Assembly (NCBI RefSeq): GCF_014333425.1
Contig: NZ_JACRYT010000003.1
Location: 186,001 to 250,000 of the forward strand
Length of the DNA: 64,000 nt
Direction of reading: 5' to 3'
Source: Zhenpiania hominis
GTDB lineage: Bacteria > Bacillota > Clostridia > Peptostreptococcales > Anaerovoracaceae
Below, one piece after another: positions 27,511 to 35,721 of this stretch. How positions within the stretch are numbered: the stretch's first letter is position 1; each line of letters opens with the position of its first letter. Made by a program: the position numbers and the translations under genes. The notes under the pieces are model-generated. The model did no database searches. It saw only the letters and a list, made by a program, of their open reading frames with translations, and was not told the origin of the DNA.

Positions 27511-27975
27511 TTAAATCACCTTATTTTCCAAATAGCATTCAAGCAGATAGGATGGGTTCTCATAATACATACTGCTGTTATAGTCGTCAATTTTCCTGCT
27601 GATGAAGGAATGGTAGACATTCCACAAAGCCTCTATCGTCCCTTTCTTTTCAACCTCTGCCACACCTTTTATCAGCCTTTTATATACTTTCCCGATGTCC
27701 CAGTGCGAAGGGATCGTATAGACACATTCTTTTACATTATCAAAGTTTCCCGGTTCAATTCCTGCTTCACTGATAAAATCATCACTGACACGTTCGATAT
27801 TATCGCTGTGGTAAATATCTGCCAGATCATAAATTTTTTCAATCCGTTTTTTCCCTAATTGATTCACAACATCAACCCTTTTGTTTTTCGTTTTCCTGGC
27901 AATATAATCAATCAGGCTGCATGTAAAAAACAAATCGTTCTCTTTTGGATTTTCTCTTCCATTGTTTTCTTTCAT
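27511..27975 (-). CDS. DUF3791-like partner of the DUF3990 gene
   Basis: A 154-residue protein. The N-terminal ~80 residues (FFTCSLIDYIARKTKN..KIYDLADIYHSDNI) resemble DUF3791-type small proteins found next to DUF3990. The C-terminal half, with IPSHWDIGKVYKRLI, is an extension I do not recognise. Its ATG overlaps the DUF3990 stop by 4 nt. Antitoxin-like role is inferred from pairing only. Confidence 0.6.
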   Translation of the reverse strand: MKENNGRENPKENDLFFTCSLIDYIARKTKNKRVDVVNQLGKKRIEKIYDLADIYHSDNIERVSDDFISEAGIEPGNFDNVKECVYTIPSHWDIGKVYKRLIKGVAEVEKKGTIEALWNVYHSFISRKIDDYNSSMYYENPSYLLECYLENKVI

Positions 27976-28436
27976 TCCTGAACCTCCTCAAATCCTCTAT
28001 ATTCAAGGCATTTCAACGATTCTTTGGTACAGAAGTTAATTTGATGTGTGGGATATTTGAATTTGGCCAATATCCAAAACTGTTCTCTGGTAATAGCCCC
28101 ATCTACATAATCAGAGATATAATTATAAATCTGATCATTGGCCATTGCTCCAATTACGATGTCATAATCATGACTCTTTCCACTCCTGCATGCAACGATA
28201 AAATCCAGCCACTCATCCGTCATATCTTTAAACTCTTTTATCTTCAAAGCGGAATTTAATCGCACTTCATAGATAGATACAATTTTGGTATCATAGCGTC
28301 TTGCCCATCTTTGAGCCTGTTCTTTAATTACTGTACAATAGAACCCCGTCCCAAAATCCTTTGTATTTCTCCCAATACGAATTTGTGGATGTTCAACCGG
28401 CATGTAACTGCCATGGTATACCGTCATTTTTGCCAT
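27972..28436 (-). CDS. DUF3990 protein (ADP-ribosyltransferase-like), probable toxin of a pair
   Basis: 154 residues. The start VYHGSYMPVEHPQIRIGR.TKDFGTGFY is the hallmark of DUF3990, which has been grouped with the ART fold: YHGS and the DFGxGFY block would line the NAD pocket. The C-terminal NQINFCTKESLKCLEY is also typical. ATG 28436 is chosen because GGGGGGAG lies 4 nt upstream; an earlier frame start at 28460 overlaps hsdS1. Toxin function is inferred, not shown. Confidence 0.72.
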   Translation of the reverse strand: MAKMTVYHGSYMPVEHPQIRIGRNTKDFGTGFYCTVIKEQAQRWARRYDTKIVSIYEVRLNSALKIKEFKDMTDEWLDFIVACRSGKSHDYDIVIGAMANDQIYNYISDYVDGAITREQFWILAKFKYPTHQINFCTKESLKCLEYRGFEEVQE

Positions 28437-28452
28437 TAAACTCCCCCCTTTT

Positions 28453-29586
28453 CTAACCAAAATATTCCTGCATCAGGCTGTCAAATAGAAGTTGCGTTTC
28501 GTCTAGTGATTTCTGTATGGCAACTTTTGATTTGTCGGTCTGGGCAACAAAGGCGGCAAATCGTTCCTGCTGTTCTATCGGTGGCATATAAACTACCAAA
28601 GATTGTACATCTTTTTGGTTGATACTAGCTTGATTGACCGCCTTTTTTGCTCGTTTTAAAATTTGCTGATAAATGAATTGAGAGCAAAGCAATTTCGTAA
28701 TGTAAACTGGATGCAATTTATGTTCGTCTACGTGCAATCTCATCATATTTGACTCAAAAACTGTATTTTCTATTAAACCTTGAACCAAACCGCACTTACC
28801 GAGATATTCAATGCTATTGACTCGATTGATAACAATATCATTTTCATATAGTGAGTATCGCTTCAGCTCTATTTCTGAACAAATTAGCCGTTTTAACGAT
28901 GAAAAATTCACCACCTTGCCATCATAAAAACTATCTATTCGAAGAATAGGTACGCCCGTTTTATCTGATACATAATCTGACTGAGGCTTATAAAGTCCAT
29001 TCTGCGGCTCGATTGTCAAAACTGATCCCAAAGTCACTCTTGGTAAATTATGTGGATTCGTCATTGGGTCCCCAAACATCTCCACAAATCGGGCTTTGAT
29101 TAGTTCGTCTAACCTTTGTAACTCCCGATTTCGCATATCTTTGATAGCAACAATTGTATTTAGCTGATTGACAATTTCTTTCTGTTCTTTTAACGGCAAA
29201 TCAGGTATTTGCATTTTTCGCATTGTTGCCTGGGTTAGCTTTTGACGTGTAGCACCATTTACTAAGCCATCAGTGTTGTAGAACATCAATGAATAGCATA
29301 AAAAATCTACATCTAACCCAGTCTTCGGCTTTAAAACGTGGGCATGATTATTTACCCAGCACTTTCCAGAAACTCTATATGCAATGGGCCTTGTTTTCGA
29401 ACCAAAATTTCCACCATCTTCTGCTAAAAGAACAAGTTCGTCATCAAAGATATATTCTGCGACATAATCCTGTATTCCATTCGCACCATAGTATGGATAT
29501 GGGCCTTCTTGTCTATTCGCTGCTGTTATTGGTATTCGCATCGAATCCAATATTTCACAACAGTCTTCTAATAACATCGTTTGCAT
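28453..29586 (-). CDS. hsdS: Type I restriction specificity subunit, hsdM-proximal copy (hsdS1)
   Basis: 377 residues, full length for HsdS. Two target-recognition domains: the first with PYPYYGANGIQDYV, the second with ILRIDSFYDGK. They are separated by the conserved helix QRLDELIKARFVEMFGDP, with a C-terminal helix DKSKVAIQKSLDETQLLFDSLMQEYFG. It starts 25 nt after the hsdM stop and is the specificity gene most likely expressed with hsdM. The 18-bp repeat (29595-29612) lies between them. Its central block matches hsdS2 at 43 of 47 bases, but the recognition domains differ. Confidence 0.93.
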   Translation of the reverse strand: MQTMLLEDCCEILDSMRIPITAANRQEGPYPYYGANGIQDYVAEYIFDDELVLLAEDGGNFGSKTRPIAYRVSGKCWVNNHAHVLKPKTGLDVDFLCYSLMFYNTDGLVNGATRQKLTQATMRKMQIPDLPLKEQKEIVNQLNTIVAIKDMRNRELQRLDELIKARFVEMFGDPMTNPHNLPRVTLGSVLTIEPQNGLYKPQSDYVSDKTGVPILRIDSFYDGKVVNFSSLKRLICSEIELKRYSLYENDIVINRVNSIEYLGKCGLVQGLIENTVFESNMMRLHVDEHKLHPVYITKLLCSQFIYQQILKRAKKAVNQASINQKDVQSLVVYMPPIEQQERFAAFVAQTDKSKVAIQKSLDETQLLFDSLMQEYFG

Positions 29587-29594
29587 CTATTCAT

Positions 29595-29612
29595 CCCTAC
29601 AAATCTCAATTT
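29595..29612. repeat. 18-bp direct repeat, copy 1, at the hsdM/hsdS1 junction
   Basis: CCCTACAAATCTCAATTT, identical to 25729-25746. It contributes the last two bases of the hsdM stop codon and runs up to 8 nt from the hsdS1 ATG, including its ribosome-site region. Confidence 0.65.
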
Positions 29613-31113
29613 ACTTTTTCAACAACTTCTCCAGTTCATCCATATTTTCTTGGATTTCTTTTTCCAGTCCTCGAATATTCGCCAGAATTTCCTCTGTCGG
29701 CGGATACTCTACTGGAATATATTCAATCTCTTTATACTTATTTATAGAAAGATCGTAGTTATTCTCTTTAATTTCCTTCTTTGGCACGAAAAAGGATTTT
29801 TCCGTTCTTGCCCGCTCCGTTTCCTTATCTCGGTTGCGGAACCGCTCGATAATATCCGGAATATCATTTTCATTGACAGGGCTTCTTTTATCATCAAGGC
29901 TCAGACCGTCTGCTTGCATATCATAGAACCAGACATTGTCCGTTCCACCATGGCCGGTTTTAGTGAAAACAAGGATTCCTGTGGAAACTCCCGCGTATGG
30001 TTTGAATACTCCTGAAGGCATCGAGATCACAGCTTCCAGCCGGTTTTCCTCTACTAATTGTTTGCGTATATCTTTGTGGGCTTTTGAAGAACCAAAAAGC
30101 ACTCCGTCAGGGACAATGCAGGCACATCTGCCCCCTACCTTAAGCATTCTCAAAAATAAAGCAAGGAAAAGCAACTCTGTTTTTTTCGTTTTACACACCT
30201 TCAGCAAGTCCGGTTTTACGGAATCATAATCCAGACTTCCCTTAAAAGGCGGATTGGCCAGTATCAGCGAATATTTATTTTCATCCATATTCTGATCGGA
30301 CAAGCTGTCCTTATACTCAATATACGGATTTTCGATGCCATGGGTCATCATATTCATCGCTCCAATACGAAGCATGGTTCGGTCCATATCATATCCGAAG
30401 AACATATGATTCATATAATGATCCTTCTTCTCTTGGTCAAAAAAGATTTCTTCTTTATAGTTTTCCTTCAGGTACGCTCCTGCTGACACGAGAAACCCGG
30501 AAGTTCCGCATGCAGGGTCACAAATTGCATCATCAGGTTTTGGATCCATCAGTTCCACCATCATCCGAATAATATGACGCGGTGTCCGGAATTGGCCATT
30601 TCTCCCTGCGGAAGCAATTTTAGAGAGCAGGTATTCATACACATCCCCTCGAATATCCATACCTTTTTCATCAGCCATTAACTTGTAAATTTCATCCAGG
30701 GAATCCACAACTTTTGACAGCATTAACGGAGTCGGAAGTTTGAAAATAGCATCATCCATGTACTTGGAGTACGCGCTGTTTTTGTCGCCGTGCAGTTTTT
30801 TGATAAACGGGAATACCCATTCCTGCATAACTGTATACATTTTTGCCGCCGGCATGTCGCGAAATACCGACCATTTGAGCTGGTTTCCGTCAATTGTGCG
30901 TTCACCGATTTCCACCTGATCCGAAAACATACTTTTGTACGGCAATCCCAGCATCGCACTTTCTTTTGCTCTGGTGTTATCCACATCATCCAAATCATGA
31001 ATAAACATCAGGTATGTAATCTGCTCAATCACTTCCAACGGATTCACTAACCCGCCCGAAGCAAATACATCCCACAAATTATCTATTTTATTTTTTAACT
31101 CACCAGTAATCAT
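29611..31113 (-). CDS. hsdM: Type I DNA methyltransferase, M subunit
   Basis: 500 residues of N6-adenine methyltransferase. An N-terminal helical bundle (residues 1-120) is followed by the SAM-binding motif DPACGTSGFLVSA and the catalytic NPPF (LANPPFKGSLDY). The C-terminal coiled coil contacts HsdS. It heads the island's transcript from a near-consensus promoter at 31166-31194. The next genes downstream are hsdS1 and the accessory modules; hsdR is 7 kb away. Confidence 0.95.
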   Translation of the reverse strand: MITGELKNKIDNLWDVFASGGLVNPLEVIEQITYLMFIHDLDDVDNTRAKESAMLGLPYKSMFSDQVEIGERTIDGNQLKWSVFRDMPAAKMYTVMQEWVFPFIKKLHGDKNSAYSKYMDDAIFKLPTPLMLSKVVDSLDEIYKLMADEKGMDIRGDVYEYLLSKIASAGRNGQFRTPRHIIRMMVELMDPKPDDAICDPACGTSGFLVSAGAYLKENYKEEIFFDQEKKDHYMNHMFFGYDMDRTMLRIGAMNMMTHGIENPYIEYKDSLSDQNMDENKYSLILANPPFKGSLDYDSVKPDLLKVCKTKKTELLFLALFLRMLKVGGRCACIVPDGVLFGSSKAHKDIRKQLVEENRLEAVISMPSGVFKPYAGVSTGILVFTKTGHGGTDNVWFYDMQADGLSLDDKRSPVNENDIPDIIERFRNRDKETERARTEKSFFVPKKEIKENNYDLSINKYKEIEYIPVEYPPTEEILANIRGLEKEIQENMDELEKLLKK

Positions 31114-31165
31114 CTATTTATCCTCTCTGCTCGAAGCATCAGAACGTCTGTTTTTTCATAGTTCA

Positions 31166-31194
31166 ACTATAGCATTTAAGCCTAACATCGTCAA
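31166..31194 (-). promoter_or_regulatory. Promoter of hsdM
   Basis: Minus strand: TTGACG (31189-31194), 17-bp spacer, TATAGT (31166-31171), 53 bp before the hsdM ATG. Confidence 0.8.
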
Positions 31195-31233
31195 TATTAA
31201 GCCTGTCTTTTCTGATAATCATCAACATCCGCT

Positions 31234-31818
31234 CTACCTTTTCCGCCCCAAAAAATTCATCCACCTCACTCCATCTCTCCCAGGAAGCGCGTCCATCGAC
31301 ACCCACTGCTTTTCCAGCTGAAGCCCCGGAACTTCACGAAGAAGACGCTCTGTTTTTTCCTCATTAAAATCCGTATAATACCGCCCATCCCGGACTCCTT
31401 CAAAATTCCCGTACTTAAAAGAGGCGTACAAGATCCCATTTTCCTTCAGTCCGGCGCAAAGCCGCCCCACAACCTCTTTCAACGCATCATATGGCAGGTG
31501 CAAAAGCGACGCACAGGCCCAGATTCCGTCATATGTTTCTTTTTCGTGAAAGTCTGTAAAACGCATATGCTTCACTTCCATTTTCGCGTAATCCGAAGCA
31601 AGCCTGCAAAGCTCCGCTGAACCGTCAAGAGCGTCCACTCTGTAACCGGCGTCTTTAAAGGCCTTCGCGTCTCTGCCGCTGCCGCACCCAAAATCCAGTA
31701 TGTACGCGCCGTCCTCCAGATTGTCCAGAAAGGCCGCCCGGGTTTCCGCAAAATTCACATTTACGGTTTTCTTAAAATACTCTTTGGCATTGCTTTCATA
31801 ATAATCCAACGTTTTCAT
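31234..31818 (-). CDS. Class I SAM-dependent methyltransferase
   Basis: A 194-residue small-molecule-type methyltransferase. The glycine-rich motif I is ILDFGCGSGRDAKAF, the acidic end of strand 2 is VDALDGS, and IWACASLLHLP is the motif typical of TehB/UbiE-like enzymes. The substrate is unknown. ATG 31818 is preferred (GAGGTG just upstream). It is last in a unit with the HNH gene, 46 nt apart. Confidence 0.82.
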   Translation of the reverse strand: MKTLDYYESNAKEYFKKTVNVNFAETRAAFLDNLEDGAYILDFGCGSGRDAKAFKDAGYRVDALDGSAELCRLASDYAKMEVKHMRFTDFHEKETYDGIWACASLLHLPYDALKEVVGRLCAGLKENGILYASFKYGNFEGVRDGRYYTDFNEEKTERLLREVPGLQLEKQWVSMDALPGRDGVRWMNFLGRKR

Positions 31819-31864
31819 CAAACACCTCATCCGTCAGCGTTTATTTATCCGCTTCCCGGTAGAC

Positions 31865-32956
31865 TCAGTTCCGAAATCCCATGTTGTGGGCCGCCTGATA
31901 AACCGGAAGCATAATTTCCTTCAAAGTCTGCTTAAACATCTCGAACTCCAGCCCTTCCCGATAGAGTCTGTACCGGACGTCCGCGCTGTTTACATGTTCC
32001 CGGCAGCACTTGTCAAAAGCCTGATGAATCTTCTCGTACTTCCAGACCGACTGATATCCGTGAAACTCCACATCGGCCAGCCGATGAAAGTACCTGTCCC
32101 AGTCCGGCAGAAAATTGCCCTTGCTGCTGTTGATCGACTTGGTTGTCGGGTGCAGGTTCCAAAGCTCATCGTTGGCCACATAGGACCAAGGAATAAAATG
32201 ATCCAGCGAGATTTCTCTCGGCGCGACCAGCTGATTGCCATAGATTTCTTTCAAAGGCTCAGTCTCCGCAACCAGTTTCCAGTACGCCTTAGCCTTTTCC
32301 ATCTTACGTTCCTGCGGCGCGTTCAGCTTATCTGAAATTCCGGGAACATTCGGATTTCGTTTCTGCAGATAAGTAATCAGGTTGAAGTTGATCCAGCCGG
32401 AAAGAATTTCCTGATTCTCATACAGGTAAGGGAACCATTCATCCTGGATTTCAATGCGGGTGTCGAGTCCGGAAAGCTCACCGATATAATAAATCAGCCG
32501 CTTTTCCTGCCGCATTTTCCGAATGAGATTGCGTTCCGAAGTCTTCCATTCTGCCTGACCCCGCAGCGCACTGTAAAAAGGAGCCTGCAGCCGGTACGGC
32601 ACATTTCTCGTCAGCGTCCGCTTCATTTTGGAAACGTTTTTATCCTCGCAGTTTCGCACAAATTCAAGGATTGTTTCCTTCTCTTCCGAGGATTTCAGTC
32701 CGCTTATCCTGGAAAGATAATGAACCAGACTTTCCAGCGTATCGGCCGGACCCAGGTTCAGGTGGTATTCCGTCACCATATACCACGCCTCGCCGATCAT
32801 AACATCCACAAGCTCTTCATAACTGGCTGAGGTCCGCCCTTTCGCGACAATTCCCATAATGGCTTTAAACCAGAACAGCTTGTAGCTTTCGCTTTTGTTG
32901 TCAAACAGCCGGGATAGATATTTGATGTCCAATGTTTCCGATACTGGTAAGTTCAT
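31865..32956 (-). CDS. HNH endonuclease domain protein
   Basis: 363 residues. The C-terminal HNH motif reads SLDHFIPWSY (His pair), ELWNLHPTTKSINSSKGN (Asn and final His/Asn positions) near residues 265-300. The N-terminal two-thirds is helical and unrecognised. Related proteins occur as solitary genes in defence and phage contexts; cleavage of foreign DNA is plausible but not shown. AGGAAAGGA precedes the ATG, which overlaps the stop of the decayed gene upstream (ATGA). Confidence 0.75.
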   Translation of the reverse strand: MNLPVSETLDIKYLSRLFDNKSESYKLFWFKAIMGIVAKGRTSASYEELVDVMIGEAWYMVTEYHLNLGPADTLESLVHYLSRISGLKSSEEKETILEFVRNCEDKNVSKMKRTLTRNVPYRLQAPFYSALRGQAEWKTSERNLIRKMRQEKRLIYYIGELSGLDTRIEIQDEWFPYLYENQEILSGWINFNLITYLQKRNPNVPGISDKLNAPQERKMEKAKAYWKLVAETEPLKEIYGNQLVAPREISLDHFIPWSYVANDELWNLHPTTKSINSSKGNFLPDWDRYFHRLADVEFHGYQSVWKYEKIHQAFDKCCREHVNSADVRYRLYREGLEFEMFKQTLKEIMLPVYQAAHNMGFRN

Positions 32957-33340
32957 GCTGTGTCCTTTCCTGAGCAGTATGTTAAATTTGATTTATCCTT
33001 CTCCCCAACCGTATCCACGCTCATATCCGGATGGTTCCAGTAATATTTCAAGGACTGGTAAAAAGCTTTATAGGAAGTCTTATACAGATTCGGCCGAGTT
33101 ACCTTTACTTTTACTTTATAGGAGTTTCCCAATCCGGTTATATTAAGAATCTGCCATTTCAGAGCTTTTCTGTTATACTTTTTATAGTACTTCGTTACAG
33201 TTTGCTTCCGCGCCATTCTCATCTGCAATCACCTGGCTGGGTCCGGATATACCATAGACCGCTTCCGCATTCATTCCCCATGGAATGGCACAGGAAATCA
33301 TCACCGCTGCCGTCAAAACAGCTAAAACTCTTAATTTCAT
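32953..33340 (-). pseudogene. Frameshifted gene for a small secreted Lys/Tyr-rich protein
   Basis: ATG 33340 has AAGGAGG 8 nt upstream and opens with a clear signal peptide (MKLRVLAVLTAAVMISCA). That frame stops at 33182 right after ..GAEANC. The overlapping frame from about 33225 to 32953 continues with KQTVTKYYKKYN, then a lysine-rich beta-like stretch (SYKVKVKVTRPNLY). It has no ribosome site of its own and its stop overlaps the next gene's ATG. A single frameshift near 33190-33220 would join them into a ~125-residue exported protein. Genuine mutation or sequencing error cannot be separated here. Confidence 0.55.
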
Positions 33341-33417
33341 TTTATTTTCCTCCTTATCTGACACAGTACTATATGTGGTTTTCTCTTCCCAGCTCCATAA
33401 GCCAATACCACTCATCG

Positions 33418-33672
33418 CTATACAGGACTCTCGCTCCTTCCCAGTATCTCCTCCAGCCGATGTTCCATAGCGTCGACTACATTCTGAGGAGATACAATCC
33501 GTACTCCAGCTCCAAGTCCCACCAGCCATCCGAAAAACTGCCCGCTTACAGCCACTTCCTGGCGAATACGAAAATGCTCCCGATCCGTTTTCTGAATGAT
33601 CACATCTGTCCCGAAGCGGTCAAGAATGGCTCCAATTAAGTTGTTTTCACACTCTAGCGTTACATGCTCCCG
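33418..33672 (-). pseudogene. C-terminal fragment of a WYL-domain transcriptional regulator
   Basis: About 84 codons beginning after an in-frame TGA. They read VTLECENNLIGAILDRFG, then QFFGWLVGLGAGVRIVSPQN and EHRLEEIL, the conserved C-terminal end of YafY/WYL regulators. The helix-turn-helix and WYL core are missing upstream, so this is a remnant. Confidence 0.65.
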
Positions 33673-33823
33673 TCATAAGCCAGAAGAGTTACTCTTATTT
33701 TACAGGAAGGATGCCTGATTGGCAATTTGCTACTGCTCTGAAGAAATTCCAGAAAGATCGGTTCGAAACTTACATTTTTTTCAATACCTTTATAACAGGT
33801 CTATTTTACAAAATTATCAGGGC

Positions 33824-33850
33824 AAAAAAACGGCCTCAAGTCAGCCGTTT
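33824..33850 (-). terminator. Rho-independent terminator (minus strand)
   Basis: On the minus strand AAACGGC and GCCGTTT pair around a 9-nt loop and are followed by T7 (33824-33830). Downstream of the TetR gene, past the repeat element at 33890. A weaker T-rich run makes it partly bidirectional. Confidence 0.65.
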
Positions 33851-33889
33851 CTATTTTTACGAGAGGCTCCATCCCAGGGTTCCTCCTAA

Positions 33890-34053
33890 TTGTATCCCCG
33901 CACCTCTAAAGTTACTTAATGGATACAAAAGTTGTAGGTTTCAGAGCCTGCCTTTTTAAAAATCAGGCCAAATCAGAGATTTTCCCGAAATACAACCTGG
34001 CAAATGGGAAAGTTTTGTATCCACAGGGCTAGATTTAAGGAAAAAGGATACAA
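33890..34053. repeat. Intergenic four-box inverted-repeat element (GGATACAA boxes)
   Basis: TTGTATCC 33890-33897 and 34015-34022; GGATACAA 33921-33928 and 34046-34053. Both convergent pairs are spaced by exactly 23 bp. The 86-bp centre contains GTTGTA/TACAAC (33931/33991) and a nested GCCTG/CAGGC hairpin. This is the main content of the 420-bp gap between the WYL remnant and the TetR gene. Confidence 0.65.
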
Positions 34054-34092
34054 TCCAACTTCTCACTTTTCCACTCATCCTGTTCCGCTTCC

Positions 34093-34689
34093 TCAATTTC
34101 CCGAAGCTTCCGATTGATTATGCTCAACATCGCTTTTACCTCCCAGTTCCTCCCGCACAATAGAAAATACCCCGTTTTCCGAAATACGGTAAATTCGCCT
34201 TACAAGCTCCTGCTGCGGCAGCTTTTTTCCAGTCTGAAGCCAGTATTTTATAACGCCCATCAACGCCGAAAGCTGATACTCCAGGAATGAAAAATCCACT
34301 TCCCTGCCGCTGTACTTTTCTCTCAGCAGCGCCATCCATTCCTTTTTCAGCTTCTCCCCCAGCAGAAGGTAATGATGCCGCTTAAACAGCAGTTCAATAT
34401 GCGTGTCCTCTTTTCGGAGCGCTTGAAGAAAGATTTCCCCAAAGGCTGAGACCTGCAGCGCGCGGCTGAAATCGATCCTTCGGATTATCTCTTCCCGGAT
34501 TGGCAGAAAGATACTCTCAATCGCTTTGTCTAAAAGATCGTAAATATCGTCGTAATACACATAGAACGTCGTCCGGTTGTATCCCGCTGCCTGGCAGAGC
34601 TCGCGGATTGAGATTTTCTCAATTTCGTTTCTTTCATAAAGCTTCCAGAAAGCTGTAAGGAATTCCGCTTTCGCGTCCCGTTTTTCCAT
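34093..34689 (-). CDS. TetR/AcrR-family transcriptional regulator
   Basis: 198 residues. The N-terminal helix-turn-helix is ISIRELCQAAGYNRTTFYVYYDDIYDLLD, the classic TetR pattern; the ligand domain is unrecognised. It diverges from the ABC transporter genes, and a 7+9+7 inverted repeat in the shared region (34723) is the likely operator. GGGAGG precedes the ATG. Confidence 0.9.
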   Translation of the reverse strand: MEKRDAKAEFLTAFWKLYERNEIEKISIRELCQAAGYNRTTFYVYYDDIYDLLDKAIESIFLPIREEIIRRIDFSRALQVSAFGEIFLQALRKEDTHIELLFKRHHYLLLGEKLKKEWMALLREKYSGREVDFSFLEYQLSALMGVIKYWLQTGKKLPQQELVRRIYRISENGVFSIVREELGGKSDVEHNQSEASGN

Positions 34690-34722
34690 GTCCTGTTTCC
34701 TCCCGTTTTCATGGTAACATAA

Positions 34723-34745
34723 AATCCGACACTTTGCATCGGATT
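34723..34745. promoter_or_regulatory. Probable TetR operator
   Basis: AATCCGA, 9-bp gap, TCGGATT: a perfect 7-bp inverted repeat between the divergent TetR and ABC genes, just upstream of the transporter's -35. Confidence 0.6.
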
Positions 34746-34750
34746 GTTGA

Positions 34751-34780
34751 TTGAATTCCGGCAGCCGCCCGGTTTATACT
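34751..34780 (+). promoter_or_regulatory. Promoter of the ABC transporter genes
   Basis: TTGAAT (34751-34756), 18-bp spacer, TATACT (34775-34780), 44 bp before the ATG at 34825. Confidence 0.6.
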
Positions 34781-34824
34781 GTTCCCAAAGAACCCGAGAA
34801 ACCATGTAAAGGAGTGGAACCGAA

Positions 34825-35721
34825 ATGGAAACAATCAGCGTCCGCAGTCTTACAAAGGATTATGGCGGAGGAAAAGGAATTTTTGACATTTTTCTGTCCA
34901 TCCGGCAGGGGGAAGTGTACGGTTTTCTTGGTCCCAATGGCGCGGGAAAATCCACGACCATCCGTCATCTGATGGGATTCTGCAGGCCCGATTCAGGCAG
35001 GGCGGAAATTCTGGGAATAGAATGCTTTCGCGGGCAGAAAGCGATTCAGCCCCATGTGGGGTATCTCCCCGGTGAAATCGCCCTTCCCGATGATATGACA
35101 GGAACCCGTTATCTGAAGCTCATTGGAAAAATGCGCAAGATGAAGGAGTTTGGCTATGCCCAGGAGCTGGCGCGGCGTTTTTCCATAAATCCGGATCTGC
35201 TCATAAAACGAATGTCCAAAGGCATGAAGCAGAAAGTCGCCATTATTTCCGCCTTTATGCACGATCCGGATATTCTGCTGCTGGATGAGCCGACCAGCGG
35301 TCTGGATCCCCTGATGCAGAACCGTTTTGTGGAACTGGTGGAAGAGGAAAAGAACAAGGGCAAAACGATTTTTCTTTCTTCTCATATTTTTGAGGAGGTA
35401 GAAAAAACCTGTGACAGAGTTGGAATCCTGCGGGGCGGGAAACTGATCCGTGATATTACGATTGATGAGCTGCGCAGTTCCCAGATGACCACTTACCAGA
35501 TCGGTTTTTCAGGCATTTCGGATTTAAGAAAGTTTCAGACGCAATACCCTGACGCTCACTGCGCAAAAAACGCGCTGCAGCTGACCATTTCCATTCCCGA
35601 TTCCCAAATCAATCCTCTGATCAGCGCCCTTTCCCAGTGCAGCCTGCGCTTTCTGAGAGAGGAAAAACACACGCTGGAAGAGTATTTCATGCAGTTTTAC
35701 GGAGGTGAAGAACATGTTTAA
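34825..35721 (+). CDS. ABC transporter ATP-binding protein
   Basis: 298 residues. Walker A GPNGAGKSTTI, Q-loop region VGYLPGEIAL, signature RMSKGMKQKVA (a variant of LSGGQ usual in this exporter group), Walker B ILLLDEPTSGLDP and the switch His in SSHIFEE. The C-terminal ~70 residues form the accessory domain seen in drug/bacteriocin exporters. AAAGGAG precedes the ATG. It overlaps the permease gene by 8 nt and is probably repressed by the divergent TetR protein. Confidence 0.92.
   Translation: METISVRSLTKDYGGGKGIFDIFLSIRQGEVYGFLGPNGAGKSTTIRHLMGFCRPDSGRAEILGIECFRGQKAIQPHVGYLPGEIALPDDMTGTRYLKLIGKMRKMKEFGYAQELARRFSINPDLLIKRMSKGMKQKVAIISAFMHDPDILLLDEPTSGLDPLMQNRFVELVEEEKNKGKTIFLSSHIFEEVEKTCDRVGILRGGKLIRDITIDELRSSQMTTYQIGFSGISDLRKFQTQYPDAHCAKNALQLTISIPDSQINPLISALSQCSLRFLREEKHTLEEYFMQFYGGEEHV

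Noticed and set aside
24068..29586. Invertible hsdS shufflon
   Set aside because: Both hsdS genes and all repeats I found between them are in the same orientation, so inversion is not possible in this arrangement; excision or exchange is proposed instead.
33711..33959. 82-codon plus-strand frame (MPDWQFATALKK..)
   Set aside because: It reads through the terminator at 33824 and into the repeat at 33890; no convincing ribosome site.
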